Below are positions 7,588-16,399 of a stretch of 48,728 nt of DNA, piece after piece (the first letter of the stretch is position 1; every line of letters begins with the position of its first letter). Source of the stretch: Desulfobulbaceae bacterium DB1. Lineage in GTDB: Bacteria; Desulfobacterota; Desulfobulbia; Desulfobulbales; SURF-16. Below the pieces are notes generated by a model. The model had not been told where the DNA came from, searched no databases, and saw only the letters and a list, made by a program, of their open reading frames with translations. The translations under genes were made by a program, and so were the position numbers. The stretch spans positions 73,007 to 121,734 of the forward strand of contig MQUF01000021.1 of the NCBI GenBank assembly GCA_001914235.1. Reading direction: 5' to 3'.

Positions 7588-8181
7588 CTACCTTCCGGCC
7601 TGGGCCAGTTCCTCATCGATGATCTTCTTGAAATAGCTGAAGGGACGTTCGCCGATAACTTGCCGACCGTTGATATAAAAGGTTGGCGTGTTGTAAAGGT
7701 CCATTGACTCGGCAAGCTTCAGATCGCGATCGATCGCCGTCGCATGCGCGCCGCTGTCGATGGATTCGGTGAATTTTTTCACGTCAAGCCCCAGCTCCCC
7801 GGCATAGGCGATCAGGCTGCCTCGGTCGAGTTTCGGCGAACGGGCGATGAGGAGGTCGTGCATTTCCCAGTATTTGCCCTGATCCCGTGCCGCCAGTGAC
7901 GCCTCGGCGGAGATCCGGGCAAAATCACGGTATTTGTAGGGATAATTCTTGATCACCAGCCGGATCTTGCCGGGGTAAGCCCGCAGTATCTGTTTGACGG
8001 TCGGACCGGCCGCCACGCAGTGCGGTCACTGGAAATCAATGAACTCGATGATGGTTACCGGCGCGTCCGCCGGCCCCATGGTCGGAGAGTCGCCGACAGC
8101 GACTTCGATCCTCTTGTCCCCGGCCTGGGCCAAGGAGAAGAGAAAGAGAAAGACAACGGCAAACAGGCTTGATTTTATCAT
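7588..8181 (-). CDS. Selenocysteine-containing DsbA-like thioredoxin-fold protein (UPHC active site)
   Basis: The gene reads as one 197-codon frame if the in-frame TGA at 8026-8028 is selenocysteine (residue 52). Before it: signal peptide (residues 1-20) and APVTIIEFIDFQ; after it: PHCVAAGPTVKQ, then NYPYKYRDFARISAEASLAA, GKYWEMHDLL and NTPTFYINGR. This matches the DsbA/Thioredoxin_4 family across the TGA, where the usual motif is FxDFQCPxC, so the TGA replaces exactly the nucleophilic cysteine of CxxC. A compact hairpin follows the TGA at once. An upstream neighbour, fdnG, also uses a TGA Sec codon, so the machinery should be present. It lies between fdnI and the di-haem peroxidase. A nonsense mutation is the alternative but is unlikely given intact flanks. 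Likely a periplasmic thiol/selenol oxidoreductase; the substrate is unknown. Confidence 0.85.
8010..8028 (-). promoter_or_regulatory. Sec UGA codon and SECIS-like hairpin in the DsbA-like gene
   Basis: The UGA (8028-8026) is followed directly by CCGCAC, loop TGC, and GTGGCGG: a six-pair stem with one bulged G. Bacterial SECIS elements are small hairpins just 3' of the UGA. The stem resembles the one after the fdnG UGA (CCGCAA, CTG, TTGCGG). Confidence 0.55.
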
Positions 8182-8190
8182 ATGGACCCT

Positions 8191-8215
8191 AAGAGGGGAG
8201 TTCTCCTCCCCTCTT
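8191..8215 (-). other. Intercistronic hairpin between fdnI and the seleno-DsbA gene
   Basis: AAGAGGGGAG and CTCCCCTCTT form a perfect 10-bp stem with a 5-base loop, ending 9 bases before the start codon. There is no T tract. It could stabilise the upstream fdn messenger or lower expression of the downstream pair. Confidence 0.6.
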
Positions 8216-8244
8216 TCCTTGACTCTGATTGAGTTGACGCCGCC

Positions 8245-8850
8245 TTACATCTTGCCGATCGCCTTCATCCACTTGGGATATCTTTTTTTGGCGACCTCCA
8301 GCGGGACCATGCCGTTTACCATGATCTGGAAGGTCCCTGGGTTTGCCAGGGTGCCGAGATAGATATGGACCGGCACGGCGATAATGAAGATGCAGAACGC
8401 CACGTTGTGAACCAGGTGGGCAAAAAGTATCAGGCCCGCATTATCCCGGATGAGCCAGATGGCGAAACCCGAAAGGGCAATGGCGATGCCGGCCGCTACA
8501 ATAGCCAGATAGTATAGCTTCTGGCCGGGGTTGTATTTCCCCATGGGAGGAACCTTCACCTTGTGGGAAAGGTATCCACCCGCGACCTTGAACCATTGCC
8601 GGTCATCGGCGTCAAACTCAAGGGCATCCTTGAGGTAATGGCGCATGGAGTAGAGCAGGGAGACGATAAAGACGACTCCCAGCCAGTTGTGCACCGTCTT
8701 CATGGTGTCGAAGCCGCCGAACAGGGCGCCGACGGCCTCCAGCTTGAACAGAAAGCCGTAGCCGGAGATGATCAGCAGGATGCAGCTTACGGCCATGATC
8801 CAGTGGTTGATGATCTCGTCCGAACTTGATTTTCTTACCATTTCCGCCAT
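8245..8850 (-). CDS. fdnI: Formate dehydrogenase-N gamma subunit, cytochrome b556
   Basis: This 201-residue membrane subunit carries b haems and passes electrons from formate oxidation to menaquinone. Four membrane helices are visible, with histidines suited to haem ligation in INHWIM, TVHNWLG, HLVHNV and VPVHIYLG. The start at 8850 follows an AGGAGGTG site and lies 1 base before the fdnH stop codon (8852-8854), so the genes are coupled. It completes the fdnGHI set and makes the complex membrane-bound. Confidence 0.92.
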   Translation of the reverse strand: MAEMVRKSSSDEIINHWIMAVSCILLIISGYGFLFKLEAVGALFGGFDTMKTVHNWLGVVFIVSLLYSMRHYLKDALEFDADDRQWFKVAGGYLSHKVKVPPMGKYNPGQKLYYLAIVAAGIAIALSGFAIWLIRDNAGLILFAHLVHNVAFCIFIIAVPVHIYLGTLANPGTFQIMVNGMVPLEVAKKRYPKWMKAIGKM

Positions 8851-8851
8851 G

Positions 8852-9619
8852 TCACACCTCCTCGTCCTTGTGGGGGCCGACCGCCAGATAATGGACCAGC
8901 GATGCGGCAACCACGCCGCCCAAACCGACCACTGCAAACGGTTTTAAGACCGTGTGCCAGAAAATCACGCTGGACGGAAGGGTTGGATTATCTTTCATGC
9001 CGTACAGCTTGGGCTCCTCCTTGAAAGCGTAGATAGAGCCCAGGCCGCCGAGGTCGGACTCGCCGTAGATCGTGGTGAATCCTTCTTTTTTGGCGGTGTC
9101 GATGAGCTGGTTTCTATCCCCGAATCGCAGGGCGCCGGTGGGGCAGGTCTTGACGCAGGCCGGCGTCATTGACTCGCCTATCCGATCGAAGCAGAGATGA
9201 CATTTCGTCACCTTGCCTTCCTCGTCGTAGCGAGGGACGTCAAAGGGGCAGGCGTTGACGCAGAGCTTGCAGCCGATACACTTGTCGCGATCATAGGCCA
9301 CCGCCCCTTCTTTTGTCCTGAACAGGGCGCCGGGAGCGGGACAGATCTTCATGCAACCCGCGTCCTCGCAGTGCATGCACCGCCTGCTGAGAAAGAGCCA
9401 GCGCACGGGATTATTCTGCGACGGCACCTCGCTGTACTGAATGATGTTGAAGGCCGAACTCGCCAGGTCCGGCGGGTTCTGGTATGTGCCGTTGTTCTTC
9501 GTCTTGATGCCCGGCAGCTGGTTCCAGGACTTGCAGGCAACCTGGCATGCCCGGCAGCCGATGCAGACCTCCGGGGTAACCAGGATCGCCTTACGATTTT
9601 TGCTTTCTGATGTTGCCAT
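8852..9619 (-). CDS. fdnH: Formate dehydrogenase beta subunit, four [4Fe-4S] clusters
   Basis: This 255-residue electron-transfer subunit has four ferredoxin-type cysteine groups: CIGCRACQVAC, CMHCEDAGCMKIC, CIGCKLCVNAC and CHLCFDR with ACVKTC. A single C-terminal membrane helix (around residues 220-245) anchors it, as in E. coli FdnH. It links the molybdopterin/Sec subunit FdnG to the cytochrome b subunit FdnI. It is 11 bases downstream of fdnG. Confidence 0.95.
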   Translation of the reverse strand: MATSESKNRKAILVTPEVCIGCRACQVACKSWNQLPGIKTKNNGTYQNPPDLASSAFNIIQYSEVPSQNNPVRWLFLSRRCMHCEDAGCMKICPAPGALFRTKEGAVAYDRDKCIGCKLCVNACPFDVPRYDEEGKVTKCHLCFDRIGESMTPACVKTCPTGALRFGDRNQLIDTAKKEGFTTIYGESDLGGLGSIYAFKEEPKLYGMKDNPTLPSSVIFWHTVLKPFAVVGLGGVVAASLVHYLAVGPHKDEEV

Positions 9620-9630
9620 GGTTCACCCCC

Positions 9631-12600
9631 TTATGCCTTCCGGACGTTGACCATGAAGGCCTTCGACTCGGGTATCATTGTGTTCGCGTCGCCCACGTTC
9701 GGGGTAAGCAGGTTCGCGCTGTCGAACCCGCTGCCGTCCTCGGGAAACTGCCAGCCGAAATGCCAGGTCAGGCCGACCTGGTGGACGGTCGAGTCCGCTA
9801 TCTTGAAGGGCTTGAACCGTTCGGAAATCATCGCCACCGCCTGCACTTCGCCGCGGCCGGAGACAACGACGACCGTTTCGCCGTTTTTTATGCCCAGCTC
9901 TTTCGCCAGTTCCACGCTCATCTCCACGAAGTTCTGCGGCTGCATTTCCAGCAGCCATGAGCAGTGCCGCGTCATGCAGCCGGTCTGCCAGTGTTCCGAC
10001 GCCCGGTAGGTGGTCGCCACGAATGGATACCGCAGGTCGCAGGAGTAAAAGGCATCCGACTCGCCGCCGAAGATCTTGATGGTCGGGTTGATCCGCTGCT
10101 TGGACATGGAGTTTTCCTCGAGCGGACACTCCAAGGCTTCGTAATGCTCCGGGAACGGCCCTTCGTTGAGGCCCGGGCCGAAAATCGAGGCAACGCCGTC
10201 CGGCTTCATGATGAAGGGCAGCTTGCCTTCGGTGCCCATGGGCGGCGCCGGGCCGTCGGGAATGTCGCCTTCCCATTTTTTATCCGTTGCATTCCATTTC
10301 AGGAGCGGCCGTTTCGCATCCCAGGGTTGCCCTTGCAGATCCACCGAGGCGCGGTTGTAGATGATCCGCCGGTTCACCGGCCAGCACCAGGACCAGCCCG
10401 CATAAAGGCCGAGGCCCGTTGGGTCGTCCTTGCCGCGTCGCGCCATCATGTTGACTTCCTTGCCGTCCTTCATGATATAGGAATTGCAGTAGAGCCAGTT
10501 GCCGCTGGAGGTGGTGCCGTCGGCCTGCAGGGAGGGGAAGCTGGTGACCAGATCCCCTTTCCTGCCGATGAGCTTGGGCGGCTCCACCTTGGTGTCGTAA
10601 ACATCCTCAAGGAAGTAGCCGTTGATCTCCTTGGCCACCCTGTGGGTGTCAATGTGCTTGACCTTGCCCGCTGCGTCGCGTTCGCCGTAATCCCAGGTCA
10701 GGTTTATGATCGCCTCGGGAAAGGCGCCGCCTTCCTTTTTATAGAGTTCCTTTACCTTGAAATAAAGTTCGTTCATGATCTCGCCGTCGGGCAGTGACTG
10801 GCCGGCGGGTTCTACGGCTTTGTAGCGCCACTGCGCCCAGCGTCCGGAATTGGAGATACTGCCCTCTTTCTCCACCGACGAACAGCACGGCAGCATGAAC
10901 ACCTCGGTCTGGATGTCCGCCGGGTTCATGCCTGGACCACGCCAGAAGGAACCGGTTTCGTTGTCGAAAAGATTGACGTTTACCATCCATTTGAGCTTGG
11001 ACAAAGCCGCTCGCGTTTTGTTGGAGTTCGCTCCCGAGCACGCCGGGTTCTGCCCCCAGGCGAAGAAGCCTTCGAACTGTCCTCCAAGCATCTTGTCAAA
11101 AAGCATGAGCCAGGAACAGTTCTGACCGACATCGAGCTTCGGCAGCCAGGCGTAGCCGAAATCGTTTTCCTTGGTCGCTGCCTCGCCATAGATGGCCTTG
11201 AGGTAGCTGACGATATACTTGGGGCGGTTGGCCCACCAGTTGACGCTGCGCGGTTCCTTGCTTGTCGGCGTTGTTTTTTCGATGTACGTCGCCAGGTCGA
11301 CCAGGGATGCGTTCGGAACCGGGTTATAGCCGGTCAGGATGTGGAACAGGATGCCGTGATCCGTGGAGCCCTGCACGTTGGACTCGCCGCGCATGGCGTT
11401 GACGCCGCCGCCGGCCACGCCCATGTTGCCGAGCAGCAGCTGGATGATGGCCATGGCCCTGATGTTCTGGGTGCCGACGGTGTGCTGGGTCCAGCCCATG
11501 GCGTAGCACTCGGTGCCGGCCCGGTCAGGTTTGCCGGTGGAGCCGTAGAGCTCATACACGGCCTCCAGTTTGTCCTTGGGCGTGCCGGTGATGTTTGTTA
11601 CCTTGTCCAGGGTGTAGCGGGCATAATGTTTCTTCAGGAGCTGGAAGACACAGTTCGGATCCTGCAGGGTGGGGTCCTTCAGCGGCAGGCCGTCTTCGCC
11701 CTTCTGGAAGGACCAGGATGTCTTGTCGTAGCTCCGTTTCTCCGTGTTGTAGCCGGAGAACAGGCCGTCCAGGTCGGACGGACCCTTGAAATCCGGGCTC
11801 ACCAGGAACGAGGCATTGGTGTAGTTGACAACGTAGTCCCGGAAATAGAGGTTCTTTTCCAGGATGTAGTTGATCATGCCGCCCAGGAAGGCGATATCCG
11901 TTCCGGAACGGAGTGGGGCATAGAGATCCGCTTTCGCGGAGGTCTGGGTGAAGCGTGGATCAACACTGATCAGTTTGGCGCCCTTTTCCCTGGCGCGCAT
12001 GATCCACTTCATTGCAACAGGATGGTTCGAGGCTGGATTTGAGCCCATGGCCAATATGACATCGGCGTTTTTCAGGTCGATCCAGTGATTCGTCATTGCA
12101 CCGCGTCCGAACGACTCTGCCAGAGCCGCAACAGTTGCGGAGTGTCAGATACGCGCCTGGTGTTCTATGTACACCAGGCCCCATGACCGCATAAGTTTCT
12201 GGATGAGGTAGCACTCCTCGTTATCCATGGCGGCGCTGCCGATATGGGCGATGGCGTCCGTCCGGTTGACCGTGACCTCTTTTTCGACCTCCAGCACCGT
12301 GCCGTCCGGCTGTGTCTCCTTTACCATGATCTTGGAGGTCGTCTTGAAGTTCTTGTCCCGTGCGTCTTTCACAAGGCGAGCAATTCTGTCCAGGGCCCAG
12401 TCCCATTCCACTTCTTTCCAGGCCGTTCCGCCGGGTTCCCGGTACATGGGTTTCTTGACGCGCGTGTCGTTGTTCGCCATCTGCAGCAAGGAAGAACCCT
12501 TGGAACAGAGCGTCCCCTCGCTGATCGGATGATCAGGGTCGCCCTCGGATTGAATGACCTTGCCGTTTTCCGCGTAAACGATTATGCCGCACCCCACGGA

Positions 12601-12750
12601 ACAATAGGGGCAGATCGTGGTGGTCTGCTTGGCGTTCTTGATCCTGAGGCCTTGGGCATAGGCCCTGGCAGGATCGAGGTTCACGCCAAGGGATCCGAGC
12701 ACTACGGTGGTGCCGGACAGCTTCAGAAAATCCCGCCTTGAGACTTCCAT
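9631..12750 (-). CDS. fdnG: Formate dehydrogenase-N alpha subunit, selenocysteine-containing
   Basis: The frame runs 1039 codons if the TGA at 12145-12147 is read as selenocysteine (residue 202), in the context ARI-Sec-HSATV, the hallmark of FDH-N/O alpha subunits. The N-terminus has a twin-arginine signal (SRRDFLKLSG), so the enzyme faces the periplasm. The CPYCSVGCG and LCSKG motifs bind a [4Fe-4S] cluster and the rest binds bis-MGD with Mo or W. It oxidises formate to CO2 and feeds the quinone pool through FdnH and FdnI. The start at 12750 has AAGGAGGG 5 bases upstream and is preferred over an in-frame ATG at 12765. First gene of the cluster. Confidence 0.95.
12126..12147 (-). promoter_or_regulatory. 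Sec UGA codon and SECIS-like hairpin in fdnG
   Basis: After the UGA (12147-12145) and a 4-base spacer, CCGCAA pairs perfectly with TTGCGG across a CTG loop. Its position fits a bacterial SECIS element needed by SelB. Confidence 0.7.
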
Positions 12751-13717
12751 TGAACCCTCCTTCATGCTGGTAAGAATTGCTTTTGGGTTGTACTGCTAAA
12801 AAAGTATCGCCAAGAACCGTGCAGGTCTGTAGAAATACCTATATGTCTGTAGAATTACCTATATCACAACGGCAAGCCGGACATCAAGGTTTATTAAGAA
12901 ATTTTTTTTTCAGGATCGGCCAAATCGACATCTCCCCCTCCTTTGTCCCGGAAAACAGGACTGAAGCGTATTGTTTCATCGGGAAATTGCTTGTGATGGA
13001 AATATCCCGCCTGATCCCGCTTGCCTGCTCGAGATTTCCCTTGCGCTGTAAGGTGAGGGAGGGCAGAGGAGGGAGGCACGGAAAGAAGGAGAAAATACCG
13101 TCGGCCGGCAGAAGTTTGCCGCGCCTTTTCAACCGGGCTTTCCCGCCGCCCATGGTTATAAGGGCGGGACGTGTCGCGGAGACAGGTGCTGCTGCGCCCT
13201 GAGCGCAGGAGAGGTGAACGTGAAATGTCTTTGTCATTTCAAAAACCTTGAAACCGCCTGGATCGATTACTCTTGTCAGTCTGCGCACAACGGAAAAAAA
13301 CAAATCAGACAAGGAGCATGGCCTGTCTGTTGCCCAAGGAATTTCTATGCAATCTCGTTGAATTAAATTATATAAGTAAAACTACCCAAAAGACAAAACA
13401 AAAATACAACAACGTGGCATTTTTTTGTTATTCTCGGTGCTTTCAGGTAATTTGCGTGGTTTTTTGTTCGTTTTGCCGCGGGTTCGTTACGCCGCGTATG
13501 CGGTTCGTGCCGGCGAGACGGCCATGTTTTTGATTTGCAAAGGTTCTGTGTTTTCAGGGGGAGGATGCCTGTTGTGGAACAAAGTATATGAATCGGTTTT
13601 CTATGGGTATTATATCGGAGAAAAAAGGGAAATTACTGATTGTTCGGCGGATGGTTTCCTTGACTTCAGCGCTTTTTTTAAATTCCATGCGGCCCGGCAA
13701 GGCAGAAAAGTAAAAAT
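12751..13717. other. Gene-free divergent region between fdnG and fdhD
   Basis: These 967 bases carry no convincing gene. The left part is the fdnG upstream region with the 20-bp repeats. The middle (13.0-13.2 kb) is GC-richer; the right part (13.36-13.7 kb) is AT-rich with long T and A runs, as expected for the fdhD promoter. Short frames on both strands lack ribosome sites or familiar protein features. A small RNA or a long regulated leader cannot be excluded. Confidence 0.5.
12825..12864. repeat. Two head-to-tail 20-bp repeats upstream of fdnG
   Basis: The units gtctgtagaaatacctatat and gtctgtagaattacctatat are adjacent and differ at one base. They lie 75-114 bases before the fdnG start, a typical place for tandem activator sites. 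Confidence 0.85.
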
Positions 13718-14488
13718 ATGATCAAACAGATAACATTGGCTCACTCCACGTTTGTCCTTACCCCGGAAGGGCTCCAGGAGCAGGAGGAAATCGTTGCCAT
13801 TGAAACCCCGTACAAGGTCGCCTTGAACGACAAGGTGATCGGGGCGTCAATGGTGCTGGAAACCGGACTGGAAGAATTCGGCGCCGGGTTTCTTTTCGGC
13901 CAGGGCTATGTCACGACTCCTGATCAGGTCAAGGAGGTGCTGGTCTGTCCGGAAGGGAGAATATCGGTTTATGCCGATGTGGAAGAGGATGCGGCGCCCA
14001 AGGAGGTGATTATCACCTCAGGCTGCGGTGGAACGGGAAAGATTTCCCGGGAAATGCTGGAAGGGGCGTTTGATCCCCTGCGGGAATACACGGTCGGTTT
14101 TGCCGAAATAAGGGAATTCATTCTCACGACTCTTCATGCCTCGCGGCTCGGACAGGATACCCATTGCGTCCATGGCTGCGGGCTCTGGGCGGACGGCAGG
14201 ATGCAGGCGTTTTACGAGGATGTGGGGCGTCATAACGCGGTGGACAAGATTATCGGCGCCATTCTGTTAAAAAAGGTAACACCGAGAGGTGCGGTTTACA
14301 CCACCGGCCGTCTTACTTCGGATATGGTGCTGAAATGCGCCCGCATCGGCATTCCCATTGTCCTGTCACGCACCGCGCCTTCTTCCCTGGGGCTTGCCAT
14401 TGCCAGGCGCGCCGGTTTGACCCTGGCGGCCTATGCCCGGCCGGAACGGCTTAATATCTTCAATGCGCCGGAGCGTATCCTGCCCTAA
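13718..14488 (+). CDS. fdhD: Formate dehydrogenase sulfurtransferase FdhD, unusual cysteine pattern
   Basis: FdhD passes sulfur from a cysteine desulfurase to the bis-MGD cofactor of formate dehydrogenase. The 256-residue protein matches the family throughout: AIETPYKVALND, FLFGQGYV, YEDVGRHNAVDKIIG, TTGRLTSDMVLKC and LSRTAPSSLGLA. The site that is usually CGxCG (the two cysteines of the catalytic loop) reads GCGGTG here, so the second cysteine is threonine. Additional cysteines occur shortly after, in THCVHGCGLW. It is transcribed away from the fdn operon it serves. The function is probably conserved but the sulfur-carrying mechanism may rely on one cysteine or on the shifted ones. Confidence 0.9.
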   Translation: MIKQITLAHSTFVLTPEGLQEQEEIVAIETPYKVALNDKVIGASMVLETGLEEFGAGFLFGQGYVTTPDQVKEVLVCPEGRISVYADVEEDAAPKEVIITSGCGGTGKISREMLEGAFDPLREYTVGFAEIREFILTTLHASRLGQDTHCVHGCGLWADGRMQAFYEDVGRHNAVDKIIGAILLKKVTPRGAVYTTGRLTSDMVLKCARIGIPIVLSRTAPSSLGLAIARRAGLTLAAYARPERLNIFNAPERILP

Positions 14489-14523
14489 GACGGCCGAAGG
14501 CGGCTTCTTTTCTTTCCCCGGCA

Positions 14524-15414
14524 TTATTGTAATGCCTTTTCAATGGCTGCGGCAATTTTCTCCATATTGGCCAGGTAATCTCCGGCCAGGGGATCAAGGG
14601 CAATGACCACTCCGTCAATGGCCCGGGCAATGGTTTCCGCGCTTTTTGTGGAAAACTGGGGCTGTGCGAAAATCACTTTCACCTTTTCTTCCCGCGCCTT
14701 TTCGATGAGCTGGGCAATATGCCGGGCGCTGGGCTGCTTGCCGCCGGTCTCAACTGCAACCTGGCGCAACCCGTAGGCCTTGGCGAAATAGCCGAAAGCG
14801 GGATGAAAGACGAAAAAGCTTTTCCCCTTGAGCGGGGCCAGCGCCAGGCTGAGGCGGTTATGCAGGTTGTCAAGCTCGCCGGCGAATCGGATGAAGTTGT
14901 TTTCAAAATAAAGACGGCCGGCCGGGTCGATTGCACTCAGGCCATCCCTGATGATGGCCGCCTGCTTTTTGACGAGCAGGGGGTCAAGCCAGATATGGGT
15001 GTCAAGATCCTCATCGTGGTGGTGATCGTCTGTGTTGTTGTGGTCGTCCATTTTTTCCAGGACAATTCCCCGGGTGGTATCAATAATCTCGATGCCCGGA
15101 ACGGCGCTTTGCAGTTTTGGGATAAAGCCGTTTTCAAAAGGCGCGTTGATGCGGAAATAGACTTTGGCCCGGGCCAACCTGACCATCTGCTTCGGGCTCG
15201 GGGCATAGGTATGGGGACTTTGGCCGGGCTGCACCATGACGTCCACTGTCACCCTGTTGCCGCCGATCCGCTCGACAAAAAATGCCTGGGGCAGGATGGA
15301 CACGAAAACAGGGAGTCCGGGGTCGTTTTCCGCCCGTGTTTCCCTGGCCGACAGACATCCGAGAAGGACCAAGATCGTCAAAAGATAAATAATCCCTGCG
15401 CCGCGAGCTTGCAT
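14524..15414 (-). CDS. znuA: Zinc/manganese ABC transporter substrate-binding protein (ZnuA-like)
   Basis: This 296-residue protein is a cluster A-I metal-binding protein: VFVSILPQAFFVERIGG, QPGQSPHTYAPSPKQM, DTHIWLDP, and FHPAFGYFAKAYGL supply the expected histidine ligands. A histidine/aspartate-rich loop (DDHNNTDDHHHDED, about residues 122-135) is typical of zinc-specific members. The N-terminus has a signal with a lipobox-like LLGC. Its start overlaps the stop of the NlpC/P60 gene (TAATG). No permease or ATPase gene follows on this strand, so the partners must lie elsewhere. Confidence 0.88.
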   Translation of the reverse strand: MQARGAGIIYLLTILVLLGCLSARETRAENDPGLPVFVSILPQAFFVERIGGNRVTVDVMVQPGQSPHTYAPSPKQMVRLARAKVYFRINAPFENGFIPKLQSAVPGIEIIDTTRGIVLEKMDDHNNTDDHHHDEDLDTHIWLDPLLVKKQAAIIRDGLSAIDPAGRLYFENNFIRFAGELDNLHNRLSLALAPLKGKSFFVFHPAFGYFAKAYGLRQVAVETGGKQPSARHIAQLIEKAREEKVKVIFAQPQFSTKSAETIARAIDGVVIALDPLAGDYLANMEKIAAAIEKALQ

Positions 15415-16211
15415 TAACTGTCTCCCAGGTAGGTTCGGCCGCCCATGAAACGTGTTTTGAAATAGGCGTTGTCAAGGGAGGCGCTCTGAATGGGCTTCCC
15501 CCTTTTCGGGGCATGGATAAATGTGTTGTTGCCGGTGTAAATTCCCACGTGCGACACGGTTCTGCCGCCATTGGTGGCGAAAAAGACCAGGTCGCCTTTT
15601 TTCAGTTCATCAACCTGTACCGCCTTGCCGGTACGATACTGCTTCCATGATGTGCGAGGCAGGTTGAGTCCGTTCAACTGGTAGACGGCCATGACAAGGC
15701 CGCTGCAGTCAAACCCTTCATCGATGGATTGACCGCCCCATTTATAAGGAATACCGACAAAATTTGCGGCGGTGTTGATCAACTGGTCGCGCAGAAAGGC
15801 ATCATCCTGCAGGCCGAGGCGGGCAACGGCGTATGATTCCGGTCGGACGACATAATAGTCCGCAATAATTCCGTCCCGCAAAAGAGATTCGGCCTTGTGC
15901 TGCGCCTGATCAAGAGAGGGGAAATTGCCGAAGCGCACCTTGTAAAGTCCTGATTCATGGCGGAAATAATAGGCGCTGAGTCCTTTTCGGTTGAGAACGG
16001 CGCTCAGTTTTGCGGCATTTTCAACGTCCCCGAAGGCGCCCGCCTGAATGGCATAGCCGAGGCGGGCAATTTTATCACGTTCTGTCGGTTCAAGGGTTTC
16101 CGGGCCCGGCGTCGAGGTCGTGCTGCAGCCGGCCAGGGCCAGATGCAGCGCCAGCAGCAGGAGGATGATAAATCGTGAATTGTTTGCTGAGCGTATCTTA
16201 TTGATCTGCAT
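15414..16211 (-). CDS. Lipoprotein with SPOR and NlpC/P60 domains (cell-wall peptidase)
   Basis: The 265-residue protein has a lipoprotein signal (LALAGC, Cys about 28), an SPOR domain (about residues 50-125, YAIQAGAFGDVENA) that binds peptidoglycan lacking stem peptides, and an NlpC/P60 domain (about 140-262). The catalytic cysteine is in FDCSGLV and the histidines in VSHVGIYTG and FIHAPKRG. Such enzymes cut within stem peptides (gamma-D-Glu to diamino acid). It is cotranscribed with znuA, overlapping it by one base. Confidence 0.9.
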   Translation of the reverse strand: MQINKIRSANNSRFIILLLLALHLALAGCSTTSTPGPETLEPTERDKIARLGYAIQAGAFGDVENAAKLSAVLNRKGLSAYYFRHESGLYKVRFGNFPSLDQAQHKAESLLRDGIIADYYVVRPESYAVARLGLQDDAFLRDQLINTAANFVGIPYKWGGQSIDEGFDCSGLVMAVYQLNGLNLPRTSWKQYRTGKAVQVDELKKGDLVFFATNGGRTVSHVGIYTGNNTFIHAPKRGKPIQSASLDNAYFKTRFMGGRTYLGDS

Positions 16212-16399
16212 GGATATTAATCTACATGTTTTAATTGGTGTTCGTAAAGGCCAAAAAATGATAAACTCGCAAAAAAAATTAGAAATGAAGAGCGGGGGAG
16301 CAGGTTTTGCTGGGACAACTTAGCGGAATAAAATGATTTCTTCGTGATCCCCTGGTGAAAAAGACTTTTTGCGTCGCCCGCACGGATGGTATTGGATCG

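Noticed and set aside
12145-12147. Splitting fdnG into two genes at the TGA
   Set aside because: The ARI-Sec-HSATV context is the known selenocysteine site of FDH alpha subunits, and both parts align as one protein.
12884-13312. 142-codon minus-strand frame in the fdnG-fdhD gap
   Set aside because: It starts with TTG, has no ribosome site and shows no recognisable domain.
13415-13429. Sigma-54 promoter upstream of fdhD
   Set aside because: The TGGCA-T tract resembles a -24 box but the spacing to the -12 element is off and the GC doublet is missing.
12751-13717. tRNA-Sec (selC) near the Sec genes
   Set aside because: No long acceptor/variable arm or TTCGA T-loop pattern was found here; selC must lie elsewhere.
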